From positions 7,650,501 through 7,714,500 of the forward strand of contig NZ_CP073720.1 in the NCBI RefSeq assembly GCF_025137375.1: a stretch of 64,000 bases of DNA, in the 5' to 3' direction. Origin of the DNA: Dactylosporangium fulvum (lineage in GTDB: Bacteria > Actinomycetota > Actinomycetes > Mycobacteriales > Micromonosporaceae). This document shows positions 52,869-60,939 of this stretch, in pieces. How positions within the stretch are numbered: position 1 is the first letter of the stretch; each line of letters begins with the position of its first letter. Both the position numbers and the translations under genes were made by a program. The notes under the pieces were generated by a model, which was not told the DNA's origin, ran no database searches, and was given only the letters and a program-made list of their open reading frames with translations.

Positions 52869-53040
52869 AGATGACGACCTTCGTCGATGCCATCAAGCCC
52901 TCATGCAAAAGGCCCCGGAGTGCATCGCGAACGGGCATGCGACTGGCGCCGAACAGGTCACACAACTGCTGTTGGGACACTTTCACGCCTGGCCTGCGGA
53001 GGCGGAGAAGAATGTCTCGACGAAATAGAGATCCCCGGTT
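52869..53040 (-). pseudogene. Truncated GntR-family regulator (DNA-binding domain only)
   Basis: The minus strand reads RRDILLRLRRPGVKVSQQQL then CDLFGASRMPVRDALRGLLH and EGLMASTKVVI before a TGA at 52867-52869. VSQQQLCDLFGASRMPVRDALRGLLHEGL is the winged-helix recognition region of GntR/FadR-type regulators. The effector-binding C-terminal domain (about 150 residues) is missing and no clear start is seen upstream. It stands beside the flavin reductase and within 350 bases of a CCGTATACGG-type site, so its intact form may have controlled these sites. Confidence 0.65.
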
Positions 53041-53094
53041 CACCACATACCGAATGCCGCGGCCTTCGGGTGCACTCCACCAGCAGAGGAATCG

Positions 53095-53652
53095 TCACCC
53101 GTCGCGAGTCGCCTGCAGAATCCTGAATCGCGTCTGGTGGTAGATGAGCGGGTTGGCCGACTCGGCGACGCTGACGGCGTGCACTCTGAACACGACGACC
53201 TCGTGGTCGCCGGCCTCCGTCACAGCCGCGATCGAGCAATCCAGCCAGCTGATCGCCTCCTGGACGAAGACCGCCCCCGCTTCTCCTGACTCGGTCGTCA
53301 GGCCTTGGAAACGGTCCCGTCCCCGGGCGGACAGCTGCTGGCAGACCGCGCCCTGGTGCTCGCTGAGGATGGAGATGCCGATGCGGGGAGCCCGGCGGAG
53401 CACCGGCCAGGTCTGGGAGTCCTTGCGCACCGAGAACAACACCATCGGAGGGTCGTAGGAGACGCCTACCGCGATGGAAGAGGCGATGAGCCCGGTGCGC
53501 TCACCGTCGACCAGGGCACAGACCGCCCCGACTGCGGCGGGAAACTGGTTGAATGCGGCCCTGACCTGAACCGAATGAGGGTCGGCGGGGAGCATGTTGC
53601 TCAGATCGTGCGCGAACTCGCCCGACCACCGGTCGCTGACCGTGGCGCTCAT
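53095..53652 (-). CDS. Flavin reductase (RutF/HpaC-like)
   Basis: 185-residue flavin reductase domain protein: FNQFPAAVGAVCALVDGERT, GLIASSIAVGVSYDPPMVLF with the conserved flavin-binding loop, SVRKDSQTWPVLRRAPRIGI and a C-terminal YHQTRFRIL. It reduces FMN or FAD with NAD(P)H and hands it to a monooxygenase, here most likely the RutA-type enzyme. ATG 53652 has GGGAGGAGC upstream and overlaps the preceding stop by ATGA. Confidence 0.9.
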   Translation of the reverse strand: MSATVSDRWSGEFAHDLSNMLPADPHSVQVRAAFNQFPAAVGAVCALVDGERTGLIASSIAVGVSYDPPMVLFSVRKDSQTWPVLRRAPRIGISILSEHQGAVCQQLSARGRDRFQGLTTESGEAGAVFVQEAISWLDCSIAAVTEAGDHEVVVFRVHAVSVAESANPLIYHQTRFRILQATRDG

Positions 53653-54194
53653 CGCGCTCCTCCCGCCACCGCGCCGGCCTTGACTTTCGCGATGGCCCTG
53701 ATCGCCTCGAGGCCGATCGCGTTCTCGGCGACCCACTCGCGCAGCAGCAGGTCGGCTCGAGCCATGTGCGGAGTTTCGAAGTACAGCCCGCGCGTCGGGA
53801 CGATGGCGCCCAGCTCGACGAGCAGCGGCCGTAGGTTGACCTCGGGACCCATGGCGTGGGTACGGTTGGCGCCGGTCATCACCGGGATGGCGCAGACGTC
53901 CTTCAGACCGGCTGCCGGATACCGATCCAGGAATCCCTTGAGCAATCCCGTGTAGGTCGCTTTGTAGGTGGGCGATCCAAAGATCACCAGGTCACTCGCG
54001 GCAACAGCCTCGTTCAGTTCCGACAACTCTTCGGACGGCCACTCGAAGATGCGGTGGGCGTACCGCGCGAGGTCGACGACCCGAGGCTCGGATTCGTGCT
54101 CGATGAGCGCCGCCAGGCCAAGGGCCAACTGGAGAGTCCGTGAGTCGGGCTTGGGATTGCCGACAACAACCGTGATCAACATGTTGTAGTCCAT
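53649..54194 (-). CDS. NADPH-dependent FMN reductase
   Basis: 181-residue flavodoxin-fold reductase: VVVGNPKPDSRTLQLALGLA is the phosphate loop, SDLVIFGSPTYKATYTGLLK the flavin-contact loop, and LLVELGAIVPTRGLYF a conserved strand. It resembles MsuE/SsuE-type partners of LLM monooxygenases. ATG 54194 is favoured over 54182 because AGGT precedes it. Coupled to the flavin reductase gene, it gives the cluster two independent sources of reduced flavin. Confidence 0.9.
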   Translation of the reverse strand: MDYNMLITVVVGNPKPDSRTLQLALGLAALIEHESEPRVVDLARYAHRIFEWPSEELSELNEAVAASDLVIFGSPTYKATYTGLLKGFLDRYPAAGLKDVCAIPVMTGANRTHAMGPEVNLRPLLVELGAIVPTRGLYFETPHMARADLLLREWVAENAIGLEAIRAIAKVKAGAVAGGAR

Positions 54195-54472
54195 CTGTCG
54201 AGTACCTACCGGATCAAGACAGCGATTCGGCCTGGGCAAAGAGAAGCCAGATTCATCCACTGGCCTGGGCCCCGCCGACTTGAGTGACTCAATCGAGGTC
54301 TTTTGTCTCGAGAGATGCGCGACGGCTTACGTCGCTGGCACAAGTGTGCGGTGGCCGCCGCATTGGCGCAACCCGTCCGGCATAAAGGTTTGAGTTGTCG
54401 AACTCGCCCGGAGCACGCCGCTCGGGCCGCGACCCCCAGGGGCCAGCACGCTCAGGGTTGATTGACGATATC

Positions 54473-54482
54473 CCGTATACGG
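54473..54482. promoter_or_regulatory. CCGTATACGG palindrome upstream of rutA
   Basis: Perfect 10-bp palindrome inside TATCCCGTATACGGTTTA, 105 bases before the rutA start and 279 bases before the divergent reductase operon. The rest of the 54195-54586 gap holds both promoters and nothing else I recognise. Confidence 0.55.
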
Positions 54483-54586
54483 TTTACTGTCCAGCCATCC
54501 ACCGGCCTGCGCATGCCGGGGCCGCGCACTCGAGAGCCTGTCCTCAGCGGGGCACACGCCCGGCCTTCACTACCGAGAGGTGACCC

Positions 54587-55663
54587 ATGGACATCGGGGT
54601 GTTTCTACCCATCGCGAACAATGGCTGGTTCGTTTCGAAGACCGCGCCGCAATACAAGCCCACCTTCGAGCTCAACCGCCGCATCGTCGAGAGTGCCGAG
54701 CGGCACGGACTGGACTTCGCCCTGTCGATGGTGAAGCTTCGTGGGTTCGGCGGGGAGACCGAGTTCTGGGACTACGCCCTCGAGTCGTTCACCCTCATGG
54801 CCGGACTGGCCGCGGCGACCGAACGGATCAAGCTGTTCGCATCGACCCCGGTCCTGGCTCTGTCTCCGGCCCTCGCGGCACGCATGGCGGTGACCATCGA
54901 CTCGATCGCACCCGGACGATTCGGCATCAACATCGTGTCCGGCTGGCAGAAGGCCGAGTACCAACAGCTCGACGTCTGGCCAGGGGACGAGCACTACGGT
55001 CGTCGCTACGACTACGCCAGTGAGTACGTGACGATCCTCCGAGAGCTCCTCGAGACCGGCCGATCGTCCTTCCAAGGTGACTTCTTCCACTTCGATGACT
55101 GTCAGTTGCAGCCGTTGCCCAGCGCGCCGATCCCGCTGGTCGGCGCCGGCCAGAGCCGACGCGGTATCGAGTTCTGCGCGCAACACGGCGACTTCAACTT
55201 CGTCAACATCAACGGCGTCAACCAGCCCACCTCGTTCGCGCCGCTGGCCGAGCGCGTCACCGCCGCAGGAGTCGAGGCGCAGCGTGACATCGGTGTGTAC
55301 GTCCTGGTGGCGATCATCGCCGCCGAGACCGACGAGGAGGCCTGGGCCAGGTGGCGGCACATCCAGGGCGGGGTGGACGTGAAGGCGCTGGAGGGAATCG
55401 GCAGCCAGATGTCACTGGACACCGTCCACAGGAATCAGGACACATCTTCCGTGAAGCGCGCACTCGAGGTTGTCGAGGACACCAGCTCGTCGGTCTGCGG
55501 CCTGCTCATCGGCTCCTACCAGAGCGTGGCCTCCATGCTCGACGAGGTGGCCGCCGTCGAGGGAACAGCGGGAATCATGGTCGTCTTCGACGACTTCCTC
55601 GACGGACTCGACACCTTCGGCAAGCACATTCAGCCACTCATGACCTGTCGGGCAGATCGCTGA
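54587..55663 (+). CDS. rutA: Pyrimidine monooxygenase RutA-like
   Basis: 358-residue LLM monooxygenase very close to RutA, which opens the uracil ring between N3 and C4 with FMN and O2. Shared blocks along the chain include IGVFLPIANNGWFVSKTAPQ, FALSMVKLRGFGGETEFWDY, ESFTLMAGLAAATERIKLFA, ATIDSI-type and GRFGINIVSGWQKAEYQQLD, WPGDEHYGRRYDY, and near the end VFDDFLDGLDTFGKHIQPLM. ATG 54587 follows GAGAGGTGACCC. No rutC, rutD or rutE homologue is next to it. A related N-heterocycle could be the true substrate. Confidence 0.85.
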   Translation: MDIGVFLPIANNGWFVSKTAPQYKPTFELNRRIVESAERHGLDFALSMVKLRGFGGETEFWDYALESFTLMAGLAAATERIKLFASTPVLALSPALAARMAVTIDSIAPGRFGINIVSGWQKAEYQQLDVWPGDEHYGRRYDYASEYVTILRELLETGRSSFQGDFFHFDDCQLQPLPSAPIPLVGAGQSRRGIEFCAQHGDFNFVNINGVNQPTSFAPLAERVTAAGVEAQRDIGVYVLVAIIAAETDEEAWARWRHIQGGVDVKALEGIGSQMSLDTVHRNQDTSSVKRALEVVEDTSSSVCGLLIGSYQSVASMLDEVAAVEGTAGIMVVFDDFLDGLDTFGKHIQPLMTCRADR

Positions 55664-55716
55664 CATGGCTGCTTGTCCCTCCGCCCTGACCCCGAAGGGC
55701 CCGGCAACGAGTGCCG

Positions 55717-55930
55717 TCAGGCCACCCCGTAGGTCTTGATATCGGCGAACTGGTCCATCCCTGACCGCCCAAGCTCGCGCCCAAGTCCATCGGAGTGGAG
55801 CCGCATCTCAGGGGTGATGTCGGTCAGCACGGCGGGGACGAAGAAGAAGCCCGCGCCCGGAAGCCGTCCGCCCGGCACGAGAACCGTCGCACCCTTGGCG
55901 ACCGCGTCGTCGTACTGCTCCTGCAGCAGC
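55717..55930 (-). pseudogene. Aldehyde dehydrogenase remnant with internal deletion
   Basis: The minus strand reads LLQEQYDDAVAKGATVLVPG then GRLPGAGFFFVPAVLTDITP, the segment after the ALDH catalytic cysteine. It jumps to GLGRELGRSGMDQFADIKTY at the C-terminus, missing about 120 residues between. The N-terminal 300 residues are absent. The 5' cut abuts a plus-strand flavin protein fragment. Confidence 0.7.
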
Positions 55931-55934
55931 TCCC

Positions 55935-56089
55935 CGCAGGGACGAGTCGTCGAATGGATCGAGGGCGATCCGGCGTGGGAAATCATCGACCGGCTGGTCA
56001 CCAAGTACACCGATCAGTCCTACCCCCGAGGACAGGAACGCGTCGTGGCCCTGATCGAGCCCAAGCGACAGACCGTCGGCGTCGGCTGA
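55935..56089 (+). pseudogene. C-terminal fragment of a PPOX/F420-type flavin protein
   Basis: The plus strand reads VEWIEGDPAWEIIDRLVTKY, then TDQSYPRGQERVVALIEPKR and a short tail to a TGA, matching the C-terminus of pyridoxamine-phosphate-oxidase-like F420-dependent proteins. The N-terminal two thirds are missing. It meets the aldehyde dehydrogenase relic head to head at a deletion junction. Confidence 0.55.
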
Positions 56090-56254
56090 GTCGTCGGACT
56101 GTCACGGCGCTACGTTCGTGGTCGGCGTCGCGGTCAACAACAAGGTCGCGCCGTCGTCCTGGCATGGGGTGAGGAGTAGGCGGCCCGCCTCAGGTTGCGC
56201 ATCCGGACATGCCGAGTCGAGGACGTTTGGTCGGGTTCTGTGGGGGCGGACCGC

Positions 56255-56671
56255 TCACCGCAGCACGAGTGTGACGCGGGCTCCGGACTCGTCATGCGCG
56301 AAGGTGATCTCCCCAGCCAGGCCGACGAGTTCTGCGGTCCCCGATCCGGGCACGATGTGTCCGAAGGTGTAGGGGGCGCGGCCGTCGTCGAGCCCCCCGT
56401 GTTGGTAGACCACAGTGCCGCGGCGGCCGTTGATGGTGCCGGTGAATCGTTCGGACGCCACATAGCCGCGACCGTCAGCATCCCCCGCCGTCAGCAGCTC
56501 GGCGACGCTGACCCCTTCGATGCCGCCACGAAAGGTCTTGCGGACGGTGGCTCGCGCCATGGCGGGGCCCTCGCCGGGCTCGTCGTAAACGCTTTGGTCC
56601 CATCCGGTCACCTCGAACTCTGCGGTGATCTCGGTGCCGGTGACAGAGGCGGCGGTGGTCGGCTGCGTCAT
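56255..56671 (-). CDS. DUF3224 family protein
   Basis: 138-residue protein with the beta-barrel pattern of DUF3224: TAEFEVTGWDQSVYDEPGEG, MARATVRKTFRGGIEGVSVA, ERFTGTINGRRGTVVYQHGG and GTAELVGLAGEITFAHDESG. The family is small, cytoplasmic and of unknown function. ATG 56671 is the likely start. It diverges from the AraC-type gene at 56743, whose target it may be. Confidence 0.85.
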   Translation of the reverse strand: MTQPTTAASVTGTEITAEFEVTGWDQSVYDEPGEGPAMARATVRKTFRGGIEGVSVAELLTAGDADGRGYVASERFTGTINGRRGTVVYQHGGLDDGRAPYTFGHIVPGSGTAELVGLAGEITFAHDESGARVTLVLR

Positions 56672-56742
56672 GAGTGCAACCGTAGGGTAATCCGTTCGGG
56701 AGGTCTTGGAGATTTGCGTCTGGCAACCGTACCGTCGGGTCC

Positions 56743-57555
56743 ATGGAACGCGATCTTGACGACCGGCGCGGAGTCCTGCGGACGCCGCCGGCGGGAACAG
56801 GGTCGTTGGATCGGCGAGCTCCCGCGCCGGTCCTGGTGCCGTACGTGGCCTGGTACTGGTCGGTGCGGTGGGACCTTCGCGGCCGACCCGCCCATCGGCA
56901 GGTGACCCTGCCCCACGCCTCTTCCCATCTGATCGTCGAGGACGGCGCGGCATGGTTGCACGGGCCGCCCCACCGCCGTTTCGAGCGAGTCCTTGCTGGC
57001 GAGGGTCGGGTAGTCGGCGTCAGGTTCACCGCCGGTGGCCTCGCCGCCGTGCTGGGCAGGCCACTGGTCGGTGGGCCGGTCCCGGCCTCGACTCTGGCAG
57101 GCCTCGACGGCGACGAGTTGGCGGCAGCCATCACCGGCTCGGTTGACGTCGATGACGCCGCCAAGATTCTCGACCGGACCTTGACGGCGGTGATGCCCAA
57201 GGATGTGGACCCAGCGGTCGAGACCGTCGAAAACGCTGTGCGCATCGTCGAGCAGGACCGCTCCGTCTTGCGGGTTACCGACCTGGCTGACCGGCTCGGC
57301 CTGGCAACGCGGACGCTGCAGCGCTTCTTCGCGGCGTACGTCGGTGTCAGCCCCGGCTGGGTCATCCGCCGCTGCCGTCTGCAGGAGGTAGCCCTGCGGG
57401 CCACCGAAGGCAGGCACGTCGACTGGGTCCGGCTCGCAGCCGACCTCGGCTACTACGACCAGGCGCACCTGGTACGGGACTTCACGACTGCGATCGGTGT
57501 GCCACCCGCCCGCTACGCCGGCACGCGACCAGATAACGACTCCACCGTTACATGA
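56743..57555 (+). CDS. AraC-family transcriptional regulator
   Basis: 270 residues. An N-terminal sensing domain (VPYVAWYWSVRWDLRGRPAH, GVRFTAGGLAAVLGRPL) precedes a C-terminal double helix-turn-helix at about 165-265 (VTDLADRLGLATRTLQRFFA; WVRLAADLGYYDQAHLVRDF). ATG 56743 begins 72 bases from the divergent DUF3224 gene, an arrangement common for this regulator type. The pair looks self-contained and unrelated to the catabolic island. Confidence 0.88.
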   Translation: MERDLDDRRGVLRTPPAGTGSLDRRAPAPVLVPYVAWYWSVRWDLRGRPAHRQVTLPHASSHLIVEDGAAWLHGPPHRRFERVLAGEGRVVGVRFTAGGLAAVLGRPLVGGPVPASTLAGLDGDELAAAITGSVDVDDAAKILDRTLTAVMPKDVDPAVETVENAVRIVEQDRSVLRVTDLADRLGLATRTLQRFFAAYVGVSPGWVIRRCRLQEVALRATEGRHVDWVRLAADLGYYDQAHLVRDFTTAIGVPPARYAGTRPDNDSTVT

Positions 57556-57599
57556 TCTGTTGACGCTGTGCACTCTTGCGCGAACCCGCGCATGCATGA

Positions 57600-57990
57600 G
57601 ACGCGGCACCGGTAGGCCGCTGGCGAGGCGCCTGTGGTCAGGTCCTTTCCAGCAGCCCCGGCCCGAACCCGCCGTGCCCGCTTTCCGAGCAACGGGCTCT
57701 CCAGTGACCGTCTCGTAGGCGCCGTGGCGCTCACGACGGACACCAACGACCGTTTCGGCGTTCCGCATGACGCGTACCTCCCGGCCGCCATGGTGTCCGC
57801 TCACCTGGCCCCTTCGCCCTGCTTCCGGCTCTCCGCACGTCAAGCGCGCTATGCCGGTGGCCATGGCGTGCGAGACAACAAGGTGCGTTCGTCGTCGCGC
57901 GTGACGTGTGGTCCCCACGCGGTCCCCGGTCACCATGACGACGCAAATGAGCAGCCGACCGCTTCGTCCTCCGATACAACGGCAGGAGTG
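57600..57990 (-). mobile_element. ORF-deleted group II intron remnant
   Basis: On the minus strand a maturase start (MRNAETVVGVRRERH, ATG at 57768) runs after 13-15 codons straight into the 3' end of the intron (GAYETVTGEPVARKAG in translation). Almost the whole reverse transcriptase reading frame is therefore missing. Domain V is at 57663-57702 with GAGCCCG/CGGGTTC, an intact AGC triad and a GAAA-type loop. Domain IV-like sequence and a weaker 5' part extend to about 57990, but I cannot place the 5' splice site. The 3' part matches the relic at 28645-28752. Confidence 0.7.
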
Positions 57991-58031
57991 ATGATCGACG
58001 GCTTCCCCGACCCGCAGACCCTCACCACGCT

Positions 58032-58355
58032 TTGGGAGGAATGTTGGCCTTCGCTGCCGAGGGCATCGAGGTGGTCCGGATCCCGCCGCGGACACCCCGC
58101 GCGAACTGCTACACCGAACGGTTCATCGGCAGCGTCCGCGGCGAGTGCACCGATCACATCCTGATCTACAACGAACGGCACGCCTGCACGATCCTCGACG
58201 CCTATGCCCGACACTTCAACGAGCACCGTCCACATCAGAGCGTCGACCAGCACCCGCCCCGCCACGACCCGAACGTCGTGATCCCGATCGACCATGCGAT
58301 ACGCAAGCGACGAGTCCTCAACGGCATGATCGACAAGTACACCCGAGCAGCTTGA
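58032..58355 (+). pseudogene. C-terminal integrase-core fragment of an IS3/IS481-type transposase
   Basis: The frame reads LAFAAEGIEVVRIPPRTPRA then NCYTERFIGSVRGECTDHIL and ILDAYARHFNEHRPHQSVDQ, the end of a DDE integrase domain including the final catalytic Glu (YTERF). The two catalytic Asp residues are absent with the N-terminus. It is cut at its 5' side next to the intron relic. Confidence 0.75.
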
Positions 58356-58692
58356 CGGTGGGCAGGTCAGCGGCCAGTTGCTGGGTGGAGAGTCCGGCCG
58401 GTGCGGCCGACAGCGCGGCGGTCAGCGATGATGGCGATACGGGCATGACTCACTTCGAAAGCGATCAACAAGGCGTAGAGAACCTCGATGGTCTTCTGAA
58501 GCGGTCATGCTCGCCCTGCTACCTCCAGCAGGGGCGCGTCTGCACCAACCACCTCAACCGGACACCCATCACGACTTTGCCGTGGCCCTGGGCCAGGTCC
58601 CGGCTATTACCCGCGCGTCATGCACTTAACGTATGAGCTGTTGTGCCATCGGCGGCTACCGGGGAACCGCGGTTCCGGGCAACGTCGCCAGC
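58356..58692. other. Gap upstream of the YeiH-like gene
   Basis: No gene recognised. Minus-strand 58385-58445 could encode AALSAAPAGLSTQQLAADLP, possibly another transposon scrap. The rest should hold the promoter of the exporter gene. Its start could lie at 58633, within this gap. Confidence 0.35.
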
Positions 58693-59700
58693 ATGATCCG
58701 ATCCGTTACGCCGGTACGCCGCACCGGCAGTTCATCGCTGCTTCCAGGACTGGCCGTGGTTGTGGTCGGAATCGTCGTGGCGATGGCAATCAACCTCGCG
58801 CTACCCGCTGTGAGCCCGCTTATGGCCGCGCTGGTGCTCGGGGCCATCGTGGGCAACTGCGGGATCTCCACCGTCACGCTCGCCCCCGGTCTGGGGTTCG
58901 CCGCTCGGCGGTTGCTGCGGGTCGGGATCGTGCTGCTCGGCGTGCAGCTCGCCGTTCCGGACGTCCTCAAGCTGGGTCTTCCGGTGCTGCTGCTGGTGCT
59001 CGCGACGGTGATCGTCACTTTCTTCAGCACACAATGGTTCGGCCGGCGGCTGGGGCTAAGCCGCGATCGCACCCTGCTGGTCGCCACCGGCTTCTCCATC
59101 TGCGGCGCGGCCGCGGTAGCGGCGGTGGACGGAGTCACCGACAGCGACGAGGAGGACGTGATGACGGCGATCTCCCTGGTCACTCTCTATGGCTGCCTCG
59201 CCATCGTCGCGCTGCCCGTCGCGCAGACCTTCCTGAACCTACCGGAGGAGAGTTTCGGCATCTGGGCCGGTGCCAGCGTGCATGAGGTGGCACAGGTGGT
59301 AGCGACTGCGGAGGTGGTCGGTTCGGCAGCGCTTGCTACCGCGGTCGTGGTCAAACTGACCCGAGTGGTGCTGCTCGCCCCGCTCATCGCCGGGATCGGT
59401 TTCTGGCAGCGGCGGACCGCGCAGGCAGCGGGCGGCAAGAAGCCGCCTTTGGTCCCGCTCTTCGTCGGAGGCTTTCTCGTGATGATGGCGCTGCGCAGCC
59501 TGAATCTGGTGCCGGCCGATTTGCTGGCTCCGCTCAAGTTGGCCCAGACGGTGCTGTTCACCGCCGCGATGTTCGGTATGGGTGCCGCGGTCCGGCTACA
59601 CGCCCTGCTGCGTACCGGCTGGTCTGGCCTGGCCGTTGGCATGCTCTCCACCGTCTTGATCATGTTGATCTCCCTGGGCGGAGTGCTGGCCCTCAGCTGA
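58693..59700 (+). CDS. YeiH/UPF0324-type membrane protein (putative sulfate exporter family)
   Basis: 335-residue polytopic membrane protein of the YeiH (PSE) family: LLPGLAVVVVGIVVAMAINL, LMAALVLGAIVGNCGISTVT, GIVLLGVQLAVPDVLKLGLP, VATGFSICGAAAVAAVDGVT and IWAGASVHEVAQVVATAEVV are conserved membrane blocks. The substrate is uncertain despite the family name. ATG 58693 fits relatives. ATG 58633 would add 20 polar residues. The LysR gene at 60034 resembles regulators usually found beside yeiH, though IS remnants now separate them. Confidence 0.88.
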   Translation: MIRSVTPVRRTGSSSLLPGLAVVVVGIVVAMAINLALPAVSPLMAALVLGAIVGNCGISTVTLAPGLGFAARRLLRVGIVLLGVQLAVPDVLKLGLPVLLLVLATVIVTFFSTQWFGRRLGLSRDRTLLVATGFSICGAAAVAAVDGVTDSDEEDVMTAISLVTLYGCLAIVALPVAQTFLNLPEESFGIWAGASVHEVAQVVATAEVVGSAALATAVVVKLTRVVLLAPLIAGIGFWQRRTAQAAGGKKPPLVPLFVGGFLVMMALRSLNLVPADLLAPLKLAQTVLFTAAMFGMGAAVRLHALLRTGWSGLAVGMLSTVLIMLISLGGVLALS

Positions 59701-59930
59701 CTGCCGCCAACAATCAAGGCAGATGAACACCTGCTGGATGCGGGGATGGCGGGCCAGCCACTGCCGCGCCCTGACGCTGAAGTGGCTGGACAGGTTGTCG
59801 GTAACTCGCCGCGATCATTTTTGCCCGCATGATCCAGTCCGCCGGCGTATGCCTGGCCCCGGCCAACTTCCGAACCTTGCGCTCCTCCTCCACATCCACC
59901 TGAGGACGCGCGTACAACAACTTCGGCATG
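59701..59930 (-). pseudogene. IS630-type transposase fragments
   Basis: Minus strand: MPKLLYARPQVDVEEERKVR then KLAGARHTPADWIMRAKMIA (about 59805-59930) is the N-terminal helix-turn-helix of IS630-like transposases. Downstream, in another frame, NLSSHFSVRARQWLARHPRI and QQVFICLDCW (about 59710-59800) match the late DDE domain. Everything between is deleted. No gene is seen in 59931-60033. Confidence 0.65.
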
Positions 59931-60033
59931 ACAGATCGTCTCCCCACCAGCATCACACCGCCGGGAGAAACGATCTACACCCCCAAAGAGGAACTGAGCA
60001 CTAGCCGAGACGGTTCCACTACCGGCTGCAGGC

Positions 60034-60939
60034 TCACGGTCGTAACGTCATCGCGAGACGAACAAGCCCTGCTGCTGGATCGGGGAGTCGGGGTTTGCGC
60101 CGCCATACTGCACGCAGCGGCCGCCGCAAGTCGAGGTCTCCGAGGGGGACCTCGAAGAGGCGCCCCTCGCGCAGCTCGGCAGCGACAGCGAGGGCGCTGA
60201 GAACGGCCGGGGCGACACCGGCCTCGACCGCCACCTTTACCGCAGCGTTCGAAGACAGCTCCAGCACGGGCGCAGCGATCGCGCCTCGCCCGGCCAGCGC
60301 ACGCTCGAGCGCATTACGCGTACCAGAGCCAGGCTCACGCACCACCAGCGGCGTCGCAGCCAGGTCCGCGACGTTGAGAGGCTCACGCCGCCGCGCCCAT
60401 GGATGTTGAGGTCCGACCACCACCGCAAGTCGGTCGTGGGCGACGCGCTTAGCCGCAAGCCCTTGCGGCACGGACGGCGACTCGATGAATCCGACGTCGA
60501 TATCGCCCTCACGAACCAGATCACCGACGCGTCGTGAGTTGACCACCCGGAGGTCTACTTCAATACTGGGCATGGTGCGGCGAAGGCTCAGAAGCCAAGC
60601 AGGCATGAGGTACTCGGCGACTGTCATGCTGGCCGCCACCTGTAGAGACGCGTTGCGTTGTTGGCGAAGGGCCCGCACTCCGACTAGCAGATCGTTCGAT
60701 GCCGCTAACGCCGCACGGGCCCAGTCGACAACGACCTGTCCCTGCGGTGTGAGGCGCGAACCCGACGTCGATCGGTACAGCAACGGGACACCAAGCTCAC
60801 GCTCCAGGGTGTCGAGCCGTCGACTAGCTGACGCCTGGGTAATTGCCTGCAGTCTCGCGGCCTTTCCAAGGCTGCCCTGCTCTGCGACGAGCAGCAGAAG
60901 CTCGAGGCTAGCCAGATCGGGCCAACGGGTGGCACTCAT
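60034..60939 (-). CDS. LysR-family transcriptional regulator
   Basis: 301 residues. The N-terminal HTH (about 6-65) is LASLELLLLVAEQGSLGKAARLQAITQASASRRLDTLERELGVPLLYR, the standard LysR shape. The rest is a periplasmic-binding-like effector domain (VGFIESPSVPQGLAAKRVAH, LVVREPGSGTRNALERALAG). ATG 60939 overlaps the stop of an upstream small gene by ATGA. It resembles CysB/YeiE-type regulators near yeiH exporters. Confidence 0.92.
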   Translation of the reverse strand: MSATRWPDLASLELLLLVAEQGSLGKAARLQAITQASASRRLDTLERELGVPLLYRSTSGSRLTPQGQVVVDWARAALAASNDLLVGVRALRQQRNASLQVAASMTVAEYLMPAWLLSLRRTMPSIEVDLRVVNSRRVGDLVREGDIDVGFIESPSVPQGLAAKRVAHDRLAVVVGPQHPWARRREPLNVADLAATPLVVREPGSGTRNALERALAGRGAIAAPVLELSSNAAVKVAVEAGVAPAVLSALAVAAELREGRLFEVPLGDLDLRRPLRAVWRRKPRLPDPAAGLVRLAMTLRP

